From NCBI GenBank assembly GCA_029721515.1, contig CM056559.1:7813001-7877000 (forward strand): a stretch of 64,000 nt of DNA. The letters are read 5' to 3'. Shown here piece after piece: positions 35,901 to 48,200 of the stretch. A program made the position numbers and the translations under genes. The DNA is from Synanceia verrucosa (lineage: Eukaryota > Chordata > Actinopteri > Perciformes > Synanceiidae). The stretch's first letter is position 1. Every line of letters starts with the position of its first letter. The notes beneath the pieces are model-generated. The model was not told where the DNA came from. It worked only from the letters and a program-made list of their open reading frames with translations, and made no database searches.

Positions 35901-38900
35901 ACCCTTCTACTGTACTTTTAATTTTGGACTTGTTAGGGATTGTTTTGCAAGTTATGCTCATATGCTAAGGCATACAACTATTTGTTTAGAAATGATCATA
36001 GTTAAGGGAGAGATTTAAGACCATAGACTGTATATAAATAGTGGACAGAGCTATCGTAACATCACCCATTGAACAACGGCAATGAAGCCCAAACAGTAGT
36101 AACTTAAACTTGCTTTTTCTCTAACAGCGAGCAGGGGATGATACTGGTGGTCTCAAAAAGTAGTCTGTTTGTATCAAAGTCTATGGAAAAATTACCCTTT
36201 TCTCCTCTGGTGTATTACATTTGTAAACACTATAAAGAAAGCATGTCCATTTCCTGAAATATTGTCAAATATATGGTGAAAAAAAAACACATAAAGCAGG
36301 AGCCGCTCTGGGCTGTGGCTACTGTGTGATTTACAGGTCTCTGCTGTCAATCAAAGCCTGAAAAGGAGCGGTGCTGACATTCTGAGCTCATGTTTCCTTC
36401 ATCTGAGTAGTCACTGGCACCATTTACTGCTAAGTCACATTATGCTGTGAGCCACAATTAGCATTACAGTTAATATCTTTAAAACTCTGGACACCAGTGA
36501 CTTCTAGGAAAGGCTGGATGGTAACCAAGGAAGAATGGTGACACTAGAAAGACAGATGACCTCCAGGAAAGACTGGCACGGGTGTGTGAGGGTAACAATC
36601 TCACTCTCAGCACTCGCAAGAGGGCATCAATCATGCTACAAAACTGAACAATGAGCAATACTCCCAGAGTCCCCCAAGAGGACACTCTAACTGGGGACCT
36701 GTTAGAAGTGAAGTGCCACTATGGAAAGCTCTGCAAGAACACAAGGTGACATAAGATACATCAATCAAGGACCACCTGTGGGAAAAACAGGTGCAGCGCA
36801 TGGTGGAGACATTCAGTGAGATGCAGGAGGATTCCAGTCAGGAAGCACCTCACAGTACAGGAGACCTCTGTGTCTGCTCCACCCCTCAACCATAGGGTCC
36901 CCCCTTACACTACCCCAGGCACCCAACCTACGAGAGAGAGAGAGAGAGCGGCCCCCAGCAAACAACAACATGGTTTGGAACCAACTTGACCAGGATCGCG
37001 ACAGAGTTCTAGAAGCAACATTGGCAGGTTCAGCAGAAAGAAAAATGGACAACATGACCACCATTGTCTACACTATCGCCAAAGAACGCTTTGGCACGGA
37101 AAAGAAGGGCAGCAATACAGCCCCAGGAAACCAGACCAACAGAAGGGAAAGCAAGATTATGCAATTGAGAAGGGAAATCAAGGCTGTCAACATGCAGTAC
37201 AAACAGGCTAGTCTCAAAGAGAAGGAGGGCATAAAAGATCTGGTCACTGGACTACAAGGGCAGCTGCGTAGACTAAGAAGGACAGAGAGGTCTCTGAGAC
37301 TGAGAAAGGCGAAGGAGGTCAAACGGCAGGGACTAGGGTCTAGCAATTTCCAGCATTGGATGAAGGCTGATTCAAGGCAGAAGAGAGACATGGTCCAAGC
37401 TGAGGTCCATCAGCTAGAGCAGGATGGAAGATGGTCCAGGTCTGTGGAGCTAGGAAGGACCTACCAAAGTGCACGATCACTTGGCCAGAATTATGGAGGC
37501 TGGAGCCTTTCTGCATTTCAACATTGGCGCATATACTGGCAGGTATTGTTGGCACCACGACAAGATCCTCAGAGCACTAGCTGACATCTTGGAGCAGGGG
37601 AGACACACCAACCTCAACCAAGACCAACATCATCCATCCAGTTCATCAGGGAGGGAAAGAAACCATCATCCTCCAAGAAGATCAAGAAGAGCCTCTAGCA
37701 GACAGCACCAGCATGGGAGGTGAGGGTAGACCTGGGAAGGAAATTGCAGTCGTCCAAACTCCCCTGAGGCCTGACACAGTGATTTGGTCAGAAGATCATC
37801 CTGATCAAGCTAACTATCCCATGGGAAGAGGGATGCAGTGAAGCCCATGAGAGGAAAGCCACCAAGTCCCACAACCTGGTCCAACAGTGCAGGAACAAGG
37901 GATGGCAGGCCTGGCTATTTCCAATAGAGGTCGGTTGCAGCATCTTCCCAGCACAGTCTGTGTGGAACACACTGACAGCTCTGGGAATAAGAGGAAGAGA
38001 GAGAAAGACAGCTGCCCATAGGTTGGGCAAAGCTGCAAAGAGAACCTCTTGTTGGCTCTGGAATAGGAGGGAGAAGGTTAGCTGGGGACCAGGAGAACAT
38101 GGGCTGTGACTGGCCATCACTGCTGTCCGGCCAACTCAAGAGCGTTGTGGATCAGGGTCGAAACGCTGAATGAAGGCTGGACACCACCTGACAACATCTT
38201 CTTTTGGTTGAAGGTTACAGTTACTTTCAAAGGGACTGAAGGAGGTAGAACTTCATTGTGTACAGTCGTGGTCAAAAGTTTACATACACATGTAAAGAAC
38301 AATGTCATGGCTCTCTTGAGTTTCCAGTTATTTCTACAACTCTGATTTTTCTCTGTCATTTTCAGTTGACCCATAATAAAGTCATAAAGGAACCAGACTT
38401 CATGAATGTTTTTGTGACAAAGAAGTATCTGTTCCAATTACTCTATCAGAGAAAAATCAGAGAAATAACTGGGAACTCAAGAGAGCCATGACATTATGTT
38501 CTTTACAAGTGTATGTAAACTTTTGACCATGACTGTATATAATAGTCACTACTGTTCATGTGAATTACAGAGACTCATCACAAATCGAGCTAGGTTGCTA
38601 GCATCAGCTGATAACACTGTGGTTGCTATGCTAAGAGTACTGGTGAAATATATATCTCTGTCTCTGATGACCTTCCTGTCTGTGAAGAACTGATCTTCCT
38701 CAAAGTAGTGTTACTGTAGTTTGTGACGTCCCATTAACACATGCAACACAGGTTAGCATCCGTACATTAGCATAGCAACCACTATGTTATCAGCTAATCT
38801 GAGCAATCTAATATAATTAGCTAATAATATAGCAAGCCAGCACAATTCATATGAACTGTGATATTAACTGGAACATAATGTTATTTACCGGTAAATGGTG

Positions 38901-40880
38901 CCAGTGACTCCTCAGATGAAGGAAACATGAGCTCAGACTGTGAGCGCTGCCCCTCTTCAGGCTTTGTAGCAGAGACCTGTCAGTCACACAGTAGCCATAC
39001 TCGTGCTCCTACTTTATATGTTTTTTCAGCATAACAGGGGCGGCTGTGGCTCAGTGGTAGAGCGTGTCGTTTAGTGATCGGAAGATCACTGGTTCGAATC
39101 CCGGCTCCCCGAGGCGCATGTCGAAGTGAACCCCAAATCGAAGTGAACCCCATGCCTTGCATGGCAGCCACTGGCATCAGTGTACGAATGTGTGTGTGAA
39201 TGGGTGAATGGGAAATGTAGTGTAAAAGCGCTTTGAGCTGTCGGTAGACTGGAAAAGCGCTATACAAATGCAACACCATTTACCATTACCATATATTTTG
39301 GTAATGCAAAAAAAGAAAATGTTAATTTTCCTATAGAGTTCAATACAAATGGCTTTCTTTTTAAAACGACCAGTATCACCCCCTGCTGGCTGTTGGAGAG
39401 AATGCAAGTTTAAGTTACTTCCACATGGGCTTCATTGAAAAGACCCCACTGTTGCCCACTGTTCACGACTTCCATGATAAATAACCCACTAATGACTCCA
39501 TTGATTAGCAACTACAGAAAAAACGTATGTGAATAGGAAGTAGTGCTTATAAAAACTTATGTCAACAACTCACATGTCTGTCGAGTGTTAAATAATTTGT
39601 GAATGCCTCATCATTCATATCATGAGGAAGTGCGTGTCAATTTAGTTTCAGCTGAAATTTAGAACTTCTCTTTGAACTGTATTGTTTTAAGACAGATTCA
39701 AAATAAAATGAACCTCTCTTTCAAATCCAACTTTTGTTGGACACACCTGAATATGTGTGACTTTGCCAGGTGCCTGTGTCAGTGTGCAGTGACAGCTGTC
39801 CTCCAGGAACTCGTAAAGTGCTGCAGAAAGGAAAACCCATCTGCTGTTATGATTGTATCCCATGTCCTGAGGGAGAGATTAGTAATGCTACAGGTATTTA
39901 TTGCGTAACACATAGTATTGAACATTAAATATACACAGTAGGATAACTAAAAGTACTGTTTGTTTGATGTTTCAGATTCCCCTAACTGTTTTCCTTGCCC
40001 CAAGGAGTTCTGGCCTAATGCAGACAGAGACACTTGTCTCCTCAAGCCTGTAGAGTTTCTCTCCTTCGATGACATTCTAGGAGTCATTCTAACTGCATTC
40101 TCAGTCGGAGGTGCCTGTCTTGCTGTTACAACAGCAGCTGTCTTCTATCATCACAGGACATCTCCCATTGTCAGAGCCAACAACTCTGAGCTGAGCTTCC
40201 TGCTGCTCTTCTCTCTGACTCTGTGTTTCTTATGTTCATTAACTTTCATTGGAGCACCCTCTGACTGGTCCTGCATGCTGCGCCACACAGCGTTTGGGAT
40301 CACCTTCGTCCTCTGTATGTCTTGTGTTCTTGGCAAAACAATAGTAGTGTTAATGGCCTTCAAAGCTACACTCCCAGGTAGTAATGTTATGAAATGGTTT
40401 GGTCCTCCACAGCAAAGAATGACTGTAGTATTTTTCACTTTCATTCAGGTTTTAATATGTACTATTTGGTTGGTTCTTAGTCCACCTTTCCCAATGAAAA
40501 ACCTAACCACATACAAGGAGAGAATCATCCTGGAGTGTGCATTAGGCTCAGCTATTGGCTTCTGGGCTGTGCTCGGGTACATCGGCCTACTGGCTGTCTT
40601 TTGCTTTGTGTTAGCTGTCCTAGCGCGGAAACTACCGGACAATTTCAATGAAGCCAAGCTGATCACCTTCAGCATGTTGATATTCTGTGCTGTCTGGATC
40701 ACCTTTATTCCAGCATATGTCAGCTCTCCTGGCAAGTTCACTGTGGCTGTGGAGATATTTGCTATTCTGGCCTCCAGTTTTGGACTAATACTGTGTATCT
40801 TTGCTCCAAAGTGTTTCATCATATTGTTTAAACCAGAGAAGAACACCAAGAAACATTTAATGAACAAAAATCAATTCTAA
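32926..40880 (+). CDS. OlfC/V2R-like olfactory receptor, gene G1, 8 exons, complete
   Basis: Family C olfactory receptor of the plus-strand subfamily. Exons are 32926-33239, 33601-33895, 34002-34291, 34493-34785, 35098-35303, 35431-35655, 39770-39893 and 39976-40880. They give 2652 bases, 883 residues, in frame. A signal peptide (LFIGLILSLGLCELNS) opens the flytrap domain. Motifs are GESGSTPSISMS (ligand loop), SDSDYG (CaSR Tyr218 equivalent) and GSDW, where one codon is missing compared with GSESW or GSDGW of its paralogues. The linker exon has CSDSCPPGT and CCYDCIPCPEG. The 7TM exon ends CFIILFKPEKNTKKHLM. Introns inside the flytrap domain lie at different positions from genes A-D. Intron 6 is 4.1 kb and filled with a fold-back element, a LINE relic, a Tc1-type MITE and a SINE. 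Confidence 0.95.
36490..38110 (+). pseudogene. Non-LTR retrotransposon relic within intron 6 of G1
   Basis: Two stretches are recognisable. Bases 36970-37400 encode a basic, coiled region (MTTIVYTIAKERFGTE, then QLRRLRRTERSLRLRKAKEV). This is of the kind found between endonuclease and reverse transcriptase in some fish LINEs. Bases 37840-38070 encode CRNKGWQAWLFPIEVGC and then TALGIRGRERKTA, a C-terminal LINE pattern. The reverse transcriptase core is missing and frames are broken. Confidence 0.6.
38263..38535. mobile_element. Tc1/mariner-type MITE, copy 1
   Basis: A 273-base element between TA dinucleotides, with inverted ends CAGTCGTGGTCAAAAGTTTA and the near-complement at the right. It has no transposase. 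Related copies lie in the same intron of G2 (46629-47083) and G3 (55656-56476). Confidence 0.8.
39037..39295 (+). repeat. tRNA-derived SINE (second family)
   Basis: The head GGGGCGGCTGTGGCTCAGTG and the B-box GGTTCGAATCC look like a tRNA gene. The body continues with AAAAGCGCTTTGAGCTGTCG and GCGCTATACAAATG, a common fish retroposon tail. It is inserted in the right arm of the fold-back element. Confidence 0.75.
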
Positions 40881-40917
40881 AACATTTGAGCTTCTATGAA
40901 TATAAGATAACAACTTA

Positions 40918-41764
40918 TACTGATCAAAACTTCCAACGTAACACTCCCATGATTGAGAAATTTTGGGCAAACAAAGCCAAACAATGAATTTGAGTTATAA
41001 CACAAATATCACATCATATTAAATATCATATATCAAATATCACATGAAATCTCAAAGGATTTGCTTTTGTTTGCTGTGTGCCTACATGTTGTTCCACTTG
41101 ACTGCACATCCTTAGAATTTGTCACCACTGATGAAACTGGGCAGATCTTAATCACCAATCCTTTTAAAACCTGGTCAATAAGTAGCTGTACCAATGGCAA
41201 TCTTTAGTACTCATTTGCATGGTCCTGGTGAAACATTCATCCATGGCACGACTACATCAAAATCAGAGAGAAAGGGCCATTGGTATGCTGACAGCTGGAA
41301 TGGCACACAGACGTGTTGCCAGGGCCTTGGGTGTTCATGTGTCGACCATTTCACGTCTATGGAACTGGTATAATGAGACAGGGCACACTAACGACGACCA
41401 CAAGCTCGCAGGCCATGTGTCACCACCCCTTGGCAGGACTGCCATATTTGTCTTCAACATCTGAGAAACCGTTTCCTGCCAGCTACAGTGACTGCAGCAC
41501 AGACCAGAGGTCGACATCACAACAGATTCAGCGACCAAACAGTACGCAACGGCTTGCGTGAGGCTGGGTTGCACAGCTGACGTCCCCGCCATGGTCTGTT
41601 GCTGACTCCAGCACGTCGCCCTGTCCGTCTGCAATGGGCAAGAGCGCTATTACACTGCATTCGAATTAAAACTTCATATATGATACATGTTGTTAGCATA
41701 GCACTTGAATTTGGTATAATATGCATAAACCATGGGAGTGTTGTGTTGGAAGTTTTGGTCAGTG
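40918..41764 (+). mobile_element. Internally deleted Tc1-like element after G1
   Basis: Inverted ends start TACTGATCAAAACTTCCAAC and end with the complement (GTTGGAAGTTTTGGTCAGTG), flanked by TA. Bases 41243-41400 encode a transposase N-terminus (MARLHQNQRERAIGML, then ALGVHVSTISRLW). The rest is frameshifted and the catalytic domain is absent. It lies between the stop codon of G1 and the AATAAA at 41927, so it may be part of the 3' untranslated region. Confidence 0.85.
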
Positions 41765-41926
41765 TACATTCAATTGTCTTCTTCATGTTGACTTGAATGT
41801 TTGTTTTATTTTTGGTTTATTTTAATATTAAATATTTTCTTAATTTTAATGTAAGTTAGGGGATGTTCTTTTTAAATGTTATTATCTCACTTTACAATAT
41901 GATTTTATCATGGGCTAAGAACATAA

Positions 41927-41932
41927 AATAAA
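41927..41932 (+). terminator. Candidate poly(A) signal of G1
   Basis: AATAAA in a context (AAATAAACTGCAT) also present 195 bases after the stop of G3 (58746). Here it is about 1.05 kb after the stop because of the Tc1 remnant. Confidence 0.4.
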
Positions 41933-42162
41933 CTGCATGAGTCATAATATAAATGCATGGCTGTCTTTTATAAAAAACATGACTATTTTGTTAATGAGCT
42001 AAACTAAAGCAAAAGTTGTGCATGAAAAGGACAAAATAATGAACATATTTGTTTTTTGCAGTATTAATTTGGCAAGAGACTGGAGAGACATGGGCACTTA
42101 GCACAGATTATTCAATATGTAGCCTATAGCAAAGACTTGAACAAGAGTTAATCAAATACTAT

Positions 42163-42285
42163 TGGATAATTGCATCCAGGCCTACAGACCTACAGTAAGC
42201 TGATGTAGTAGAAGGAGGGAAGCTTTTGTCTGAAAATCTATATAGACCCATGACAACATTATGCCCTCATTCAGACAGCTGAGGG
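42163..42285 (+). promoter_or_regulatory. Promoter block of gene G2
   Basis: TATATAG (42239-42245) lies 47 bases before the ATG, inside the 5' block conserved among G1-G4. Confidence 0.6.
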
Positions 42286-45200
42286 ATGGAAACCTCATCT
42301 CTCTTTATTGGTCTGATCCTGTCTCTGGGTCTGTGTGAGCTGAACTCAATTCTCGTCTTTAATGGTTCTTTGGATGATGATGATGAGAATCAAAGGGCTG
42401 AGTTTACAGAGGATAGGACTGGTGCTGGGTTAAGCACTGAGGTCTCATCTGTGAAATGTAAGCTTCAGGGTAACACTCGTTTACCTGCGTTCTCGATGGA
42501 TGGTGACTATGTAATTGGGGGTGTTTTCTCGATACACTACAAAGTACAGACAATGAAGCATAACTACACCACCATGCCTGCGCCACTAACATGCTCAAGA
42601 AGGTCAGTGGGGTGTGTGAGGTTGTCAGACTGTGTGGGGATAATATTATTTATTCATATTTTTTATGTTTATATTTTTATACATCAAAAAGAGTCCACAT
42701 ATGTAGTAAGTATCTGGAGCACATAATCTGAGCATATAGATTTTTGTTAGCTCTGACTGAACATCTAATACTGTGGATTGTGTTGTTCAATTCTTTTGTA
42801 TTATTAATTTCTGGAAAAAGTGTGAAATATCCTCATCATGTATGGAGTTGAGTTTTGTGTTTCTATGTGCAGCATTAACCCTCGTCAGCTGCGCTTCTCA
42901 CGCGCAATGATCTTCACCATTGAGCGGATCAACAACAGCACAGAGCTGCTGCCGGGCATCAAGCTCGGGTATCAGATCTATGACGCGTGCGCCGCAGTGC
43001 CTGTAGCGGTGCACGTGGCATTCCAGCTTTCCAACGGCCTGAACCCGGTGTTTTACACCAGAGACAACTGCTCTCAATCAGGCATGGTGATGGCTGTCGT
43101 CGGTGAGTCTGGTTCCACGACATCCATCAGCATGTCGCGCATCATCGGGCCCTTTAACATTCCTCAAGTAAATATTGAACCTTTTGACAAATAATTTGTT
43201 GAATAGGCCAGTTCTGATTTCTGTTGGTGACAATAATAGGGACACAGTTGTTGTCCTTTAGGTGAGCCACTTTGCCACTTGTGCATGCCTGTCTGATAAA
43301 CAGCAGTACCCAAGTTTCTTCAGAACAATCCCCAGTGATCAGTTCCAGGCTGACGCGCTGGCCAAGCTGGTGAAACACTTTGGTTGGACTTGGATAGGAG
43401 CTGTCCGGTCAGATTCGGACTATGGCAACAATGGCATGGCGTCTTTCCTGAACGCAGCACACAAAGAGGGAATCTGTGTGGAATACTCTGAATCTTTCTA
43501 TCGGACCCACCCACGTAGCAGGATCCAGAGGGTCGCTGATGTTATCCGCAGGTTTTTGGCAAATTGGAAATGTATCTTATTTTCATCTTATATAGTTATC
43601 TATCAAACTAATATCCTGATATTATTAAGCAAATAGATTCAGTGGGACCAAACCCTAAATGACACCTTACATATGTTTGTTTTAATAGCTCTATACATAC
43701 TGTGTATAAATTTTTTTTTGTTTATATTAATATAACACAGTGCATTTTGATTTCTCTCCAGGTCGACAGCTGTGGTTGTTGTGGCATTTACAGCCCCTGG
43801 AGACTTGAGAATTCTGCTGGAGGAGCTGTCGATGGAGCCATCTCCACCTCGCCAGTGGATAGGCACTGAATCCTGGGTAACTGACCCCAGCATGCTGACA
43901 TTCAGCATCTGTGCTGGAGCCGTCGGATTTGGTATTGAGCCATCTGTCATCCCAGGTCTGAGAGATTTCCTGCTGGATCTCCCTCCCTCTAAAGTGACTG
44001 CCTCCCCGGTGCTGACTGAGTTCTGGGAGGATGTGTTCAACTGCAGGCTGAGAAAAAGTGAGGAATTTATGCTGATTTTAAGTGACTCACTCAGTTTAAT
44101 CATTTTTTATTTTTTGTCTGAGTGGAAAAACAGCTGATCTCAAACCAAGATCAAGGTTTTTAATGTATTTTTGAGCAAAGACATGAGGTGGATGTAAGAT
44201 GCATCTGAGTATATAATTCCAGTGGGATCTTTCAGGTCATGTTTAGACACTACATTGTCTTGTAAAAGATTTTTTCATTAACTTGACTATAGTGGTGTTA
44301 GAGTATCAATCTTGGTTGATGTAATATAATATAATGCAAAATATGCATAAATAATTCATAAATTACAACAATGTAGATATAAGTTTCTATAATGCACTTG
44401 TGTAAATAAAACAGAAATATCTATAAACACAAGAAGTGGCTGTCTCTCTGGTGCTGACTGAGTTCTGGGAGGATGTGTTCAACTGCAGGCTGCGAAAAAG
44501 TGAGGAATTCATGCTGATTGTTTAATAAGTGAGAGCTTACAATGCACTTGGAAAAACAAAAAAGAAAAATTAAAAAGAGAATAGTTCTGTTGTCAGAGGC
44601 TAAATAACACTTTACTCTGTCTCTGTATATTTTCAGGTGCAGGCACAGATGAAGGTGTGTGTGATGGAACTGAAGACATAGAGACAATCCTGAGCCCGTA
44701 CACTGACACATCTCAGCTCCGAATCACCAACATGGTGTACAAGGCTGTTTATGCAATAGCACATGCCATTCATAATGCAGTGTGTCAGGAAACTAATTCT
44801 ACAACTCAGTGTGACAAATTCACCAGGAAAGGACCCAAAGAGGTCAGTCAGAACAAATAAATGAACACCTCAATGCACTATTTTAAAATACTTTTTATGA
44901 AATAAAATATACATTTTAATTTGCAGTTTACAAACTGCCCAGTTTCTTTCCTTCACTGGCTTCTTTTACTTCATCCTCACAGGTTCTCAATCAGCTGAAG
45001 AAAGTGAATTTTTCCCAAAATGGTTATGATGTGTCATTTGATGCCAATGGGGATCCTGTGGCTAAATATGAGTTGGTGAACTGGCAGAAAAGTGAGAGTG
45101 GCAGCATTGAGTTGGTGACAGTAGGGCACTACGATGCATCTCTGCCGGTGGGCCAGGAGTTCCGTATCAACAGGAACCTCACCTGGATGGAGGGTGGCAC

Positions 45201-48200
45201 ACAGGTAAAGAGCCCCAAGGCAGTGATTTAACACATTCATATCTGTTGATCTTAAAAACCTCTTAATCAATATAGGTCTATTTTTCTGTCTCCTGTCCAA
45301 AAATGGCATACCCAAAATAAATAGGGTATATCCTCACATCTAAGGGTTGTATGAATATTTTTGTCACCTATGACACAAACACCTTTGAGTTTGCTACAAA
45401 AGTGCCAGAATCCACATATGTGTCAGTGTCTCAGAAAAAAATTACTCTGGAACATGGCACAACATGTAAATTTATGTTCTGGCCTAAAAAAAATAGTAAT
45501 ATCTGGAGTGAAAATCACCCCTGATTCATGGTATAGTGGACTAATTCATTCAAATTGGAACTGGTATTGTAAGATCTGATGAGTAACTGTGCAAAAGTGG
45601 ATGATAAAAAAAGTGAAGCTGAACATTTTTAAAACTATATTAGAACAGGTACGTCTCAGCAAACTAAGTGGATAAACTAATTGTGTTTCACTGATTTATC
45701 ACTCTGGTTATTCATTCCACCCAAGTACAACTATTTCTAATCCAATGGCACCATCTTGTGTCATCGACGCATCGACGCAGCCTTCAATGAAACTCCTAGA
45801 GGTGTGACGCAGGAGTATATCTCGACAACCCATTGGTCAATTTTAAAGATTGACACCTCAATCACTCAGAGTCCAGAGAATCCAAAGCCACGCCTAAATT
45901 TCTCTTTACAAACACCAACACCTGGTTTGTGTGGTTAGCTTTAGCTTTGTTAGCCACAAAAGAGATGCACGATATTTAAATGTTTTCATTAAATCCCGTA
46001 ACAATTACTTACGGTTTGATTTCTGTTTCATATAGGTGACAATGCTTGATTCTCCCCATCATTTTGGTATGGCACATTTGAATTGGACCTCTCTATCGTA
46101 TGCTATCCTGTCCTAAACTAACCTAACCACATGCCAGCTCCCTGTAAAGGGGGCTGTAGGGCTCAAACTTACAATATTTTCAGCATGAAGTTCCCTTAAT
46201 GGCTTCAAAAAATATCTCCCTTTCTAAGTTGTGGCATAAGGATACTTACAAATAAAGAATTTCTCAAAGACTGTGACTTAAAAACAACACATTTTCAAAA
46301 TAGCCCTTCTCTCCTCTGGTGTATTACCTCTGTAAACACTGTACATATGAGTTTATGGTCTGAATAGTTAGTTTAAAGGTCTCTGCTGTCAATCAAAGCC
46401 TGAAGAGGGGCAGCACTGATGGTCTGAGCTCATGTTTCCTTCATCTGAGGAGACACTGGCACCATTTACCGCTAAGCAAAATTATGCTGTGAGCCCCAAT
46501 TACATTCCAGCTAATATCACTGTTCATATGAATTACAGAGGCCCAATGCTAAAGAAGCTAGGTTGCTAGTGCTAGTGTCGGTTGATAACATTGCGGTTGC
46601 TATACTAAAAGTATTGGTGAAATATATACAGTCGTGGTCAAAATTTTACAAACACCTGTAAAGAACATAATGTCATGCTCTCTTGAGTTTCCAGTTATTT
46701 TTTGTAGCATTTGTGGGCGTTTGTATCCACTGAGCACTATTTAAATGGCCTCAGAGAAGTCACCAGCTGTAGTCATTCATGATCACTCACAAGAAGTTAA
46801 GAGGCCATGCTATGAAACTCATTTCACTGACACAACTTTCTAAGTCACCAAAATTGCTAATTCATGTTGCTGTATGTATATTTTTGACCCAGCAGATTTG
46901 GTCACCTTTTCAGTTGACCGATAATAAAGTCATAAAAGAACCAGACTTCATGAATGTTTTCGTGACAAAAAAAGTATCTGTTCCAATTACTCTGTCAGAG
47001 AAAAATCAGAGTCGTAGAAATAACTGGAAACTCACGAGTCATGACATTATGTTCTTGTGTATGTAAACTTTTGACCACAACTGTATCTCTGTCTCTGTCT
47101 ACCGTCCTGTCTGTGAAGAACTGATCCTCCTAGAAGTGTACAGTTGTTTAGTTTGTGATGTTTGTTCCCATTTACTTTTTTTTTATCATGAGTGAAGACC
47201 TAATGTTACCATCACATTGACACATGCAACACAGGTTAGCAGCCGTACATTAGCATAGCAACCACTATATTATCAGGTAACCCGAGCAATAGCAAGCTAG
47301 CTCGGTTAGAGATGACCCCCCCATAACTCATATGGACTGTGATATTAACTGGAATGCTAATTCTGGCTCAACATAATGTTACTTATCAGTAAATGGTGCC
47401 AGTGACTCCTCAGATGAAGGAAACATGAGCTCAGACCATCAGCGCTGCTCCTCTTCAGGCTGTGGTTGACAGCAGAGACCTGTCAATCACATGGTAGGCA
47501 CGGCACTATTCCAACTTTATGTATTTTTCACCGTATATTTGACCATAATTAAGTTAATGGACACCCTGAAGTATTGTAACATTATTTAACTTACTAGTCA
47601 GATCATAAATGCATATTTACAGTTTTTACAAAGGTAATGCCCCAGGGGAGAAAAGTTTTATTTCCCATAGACTTCAATACAAACGGCCTTCTTTTTGAAA
47701 CCACCAGTATCGCCTCCTGCTGGCTGTTGGAGAGAATGCAAGTTTAAGTTACTTCCACAAGGGCTTCATTGAACAGACCCATGTTGCCCACTGTTCACAC
47801 CCTCCATGACATGTGAGCCACTAATGACTTCTATGATTAGCACGTACAGAAAAACTTATATGAATAGAAAGTAGGGCTTAAACAACTTATGTCTAGCAAG
47901 TAACAACTCACGTCTGTCGGGTGTTAAATAATTTGTGAATGCCTCATCATTCATATCATGAGGAAGTGCCTCTCAATTTAGTTTCAGCTGAAATTTAGAA
48001 CTTCTCTTTGAACTGTATGGTTTTAAGACAGATTCAAAATAAAGTGAACCTCTTCTTCAAATCCAACTTTTGTAGCACACCTGAGTATGTGTGACTTTGC
48101 CAGGTGCCTGTGTCAGTGTGCAGTGACAGCTGTCCTCCAGGAACTCGTAAAGTGCTGCAGAAAGGAAAACCCATCTGCTGTCATGATTGTATCCCATGTC

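Larger units (their letters stand above)
36040..39470. repeat. Fold-back element in intron 6 of G1 (arms 36040-36482 and 38860-39470)
   Basis: The left arm includes AACTTAAACTTGC, GAGCTCATGTTTCCTTCATC and CACTGGCACCATTTACTGC. The right arm holds their reverse complements, for example GTAAATGGTGCCAGTGACTC and GCAAGTTTAAGTTAC, in mirrored order. The arms are roughly 400 bases each and could pair in RNA. The loop contains a LINE relic and a Tc1-type MITE, and the right arm is split by a SINE. Confidence 0.75.

Noticed and set aside
36970..37584. Open frame of 204 codons in intron 6 of G1 as a nested host gene
   Set aside because: Its basic coiled sequence, and the downstream GWQAWLFPIEVGC-type segment, match a decayed LINE polyprotein. 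Frames are broken on both sides.
39037..39110. Possible tRNA gene (A-box and B-box-like words)
   Set aside because: The sequence continues into a SINE body and tail common in fish, and the tRNA-like part does not fold cleanly. It is a SINE head.
41219..41464. Open frame of 81 codons after G1 (and 49548-49784 after G2)
   Set aside because: It is the helix-turn-helix start of a Tc1 transposase inside an internally deleted element, not a host gene.
46779..47066. Open frame of 95 codons in intron 6 of G2 (and 55806-56108 in G3)
   Set aside because: It lies within the Tc1-type MITE, which has no transposase. The frame is not preserved as a protein.
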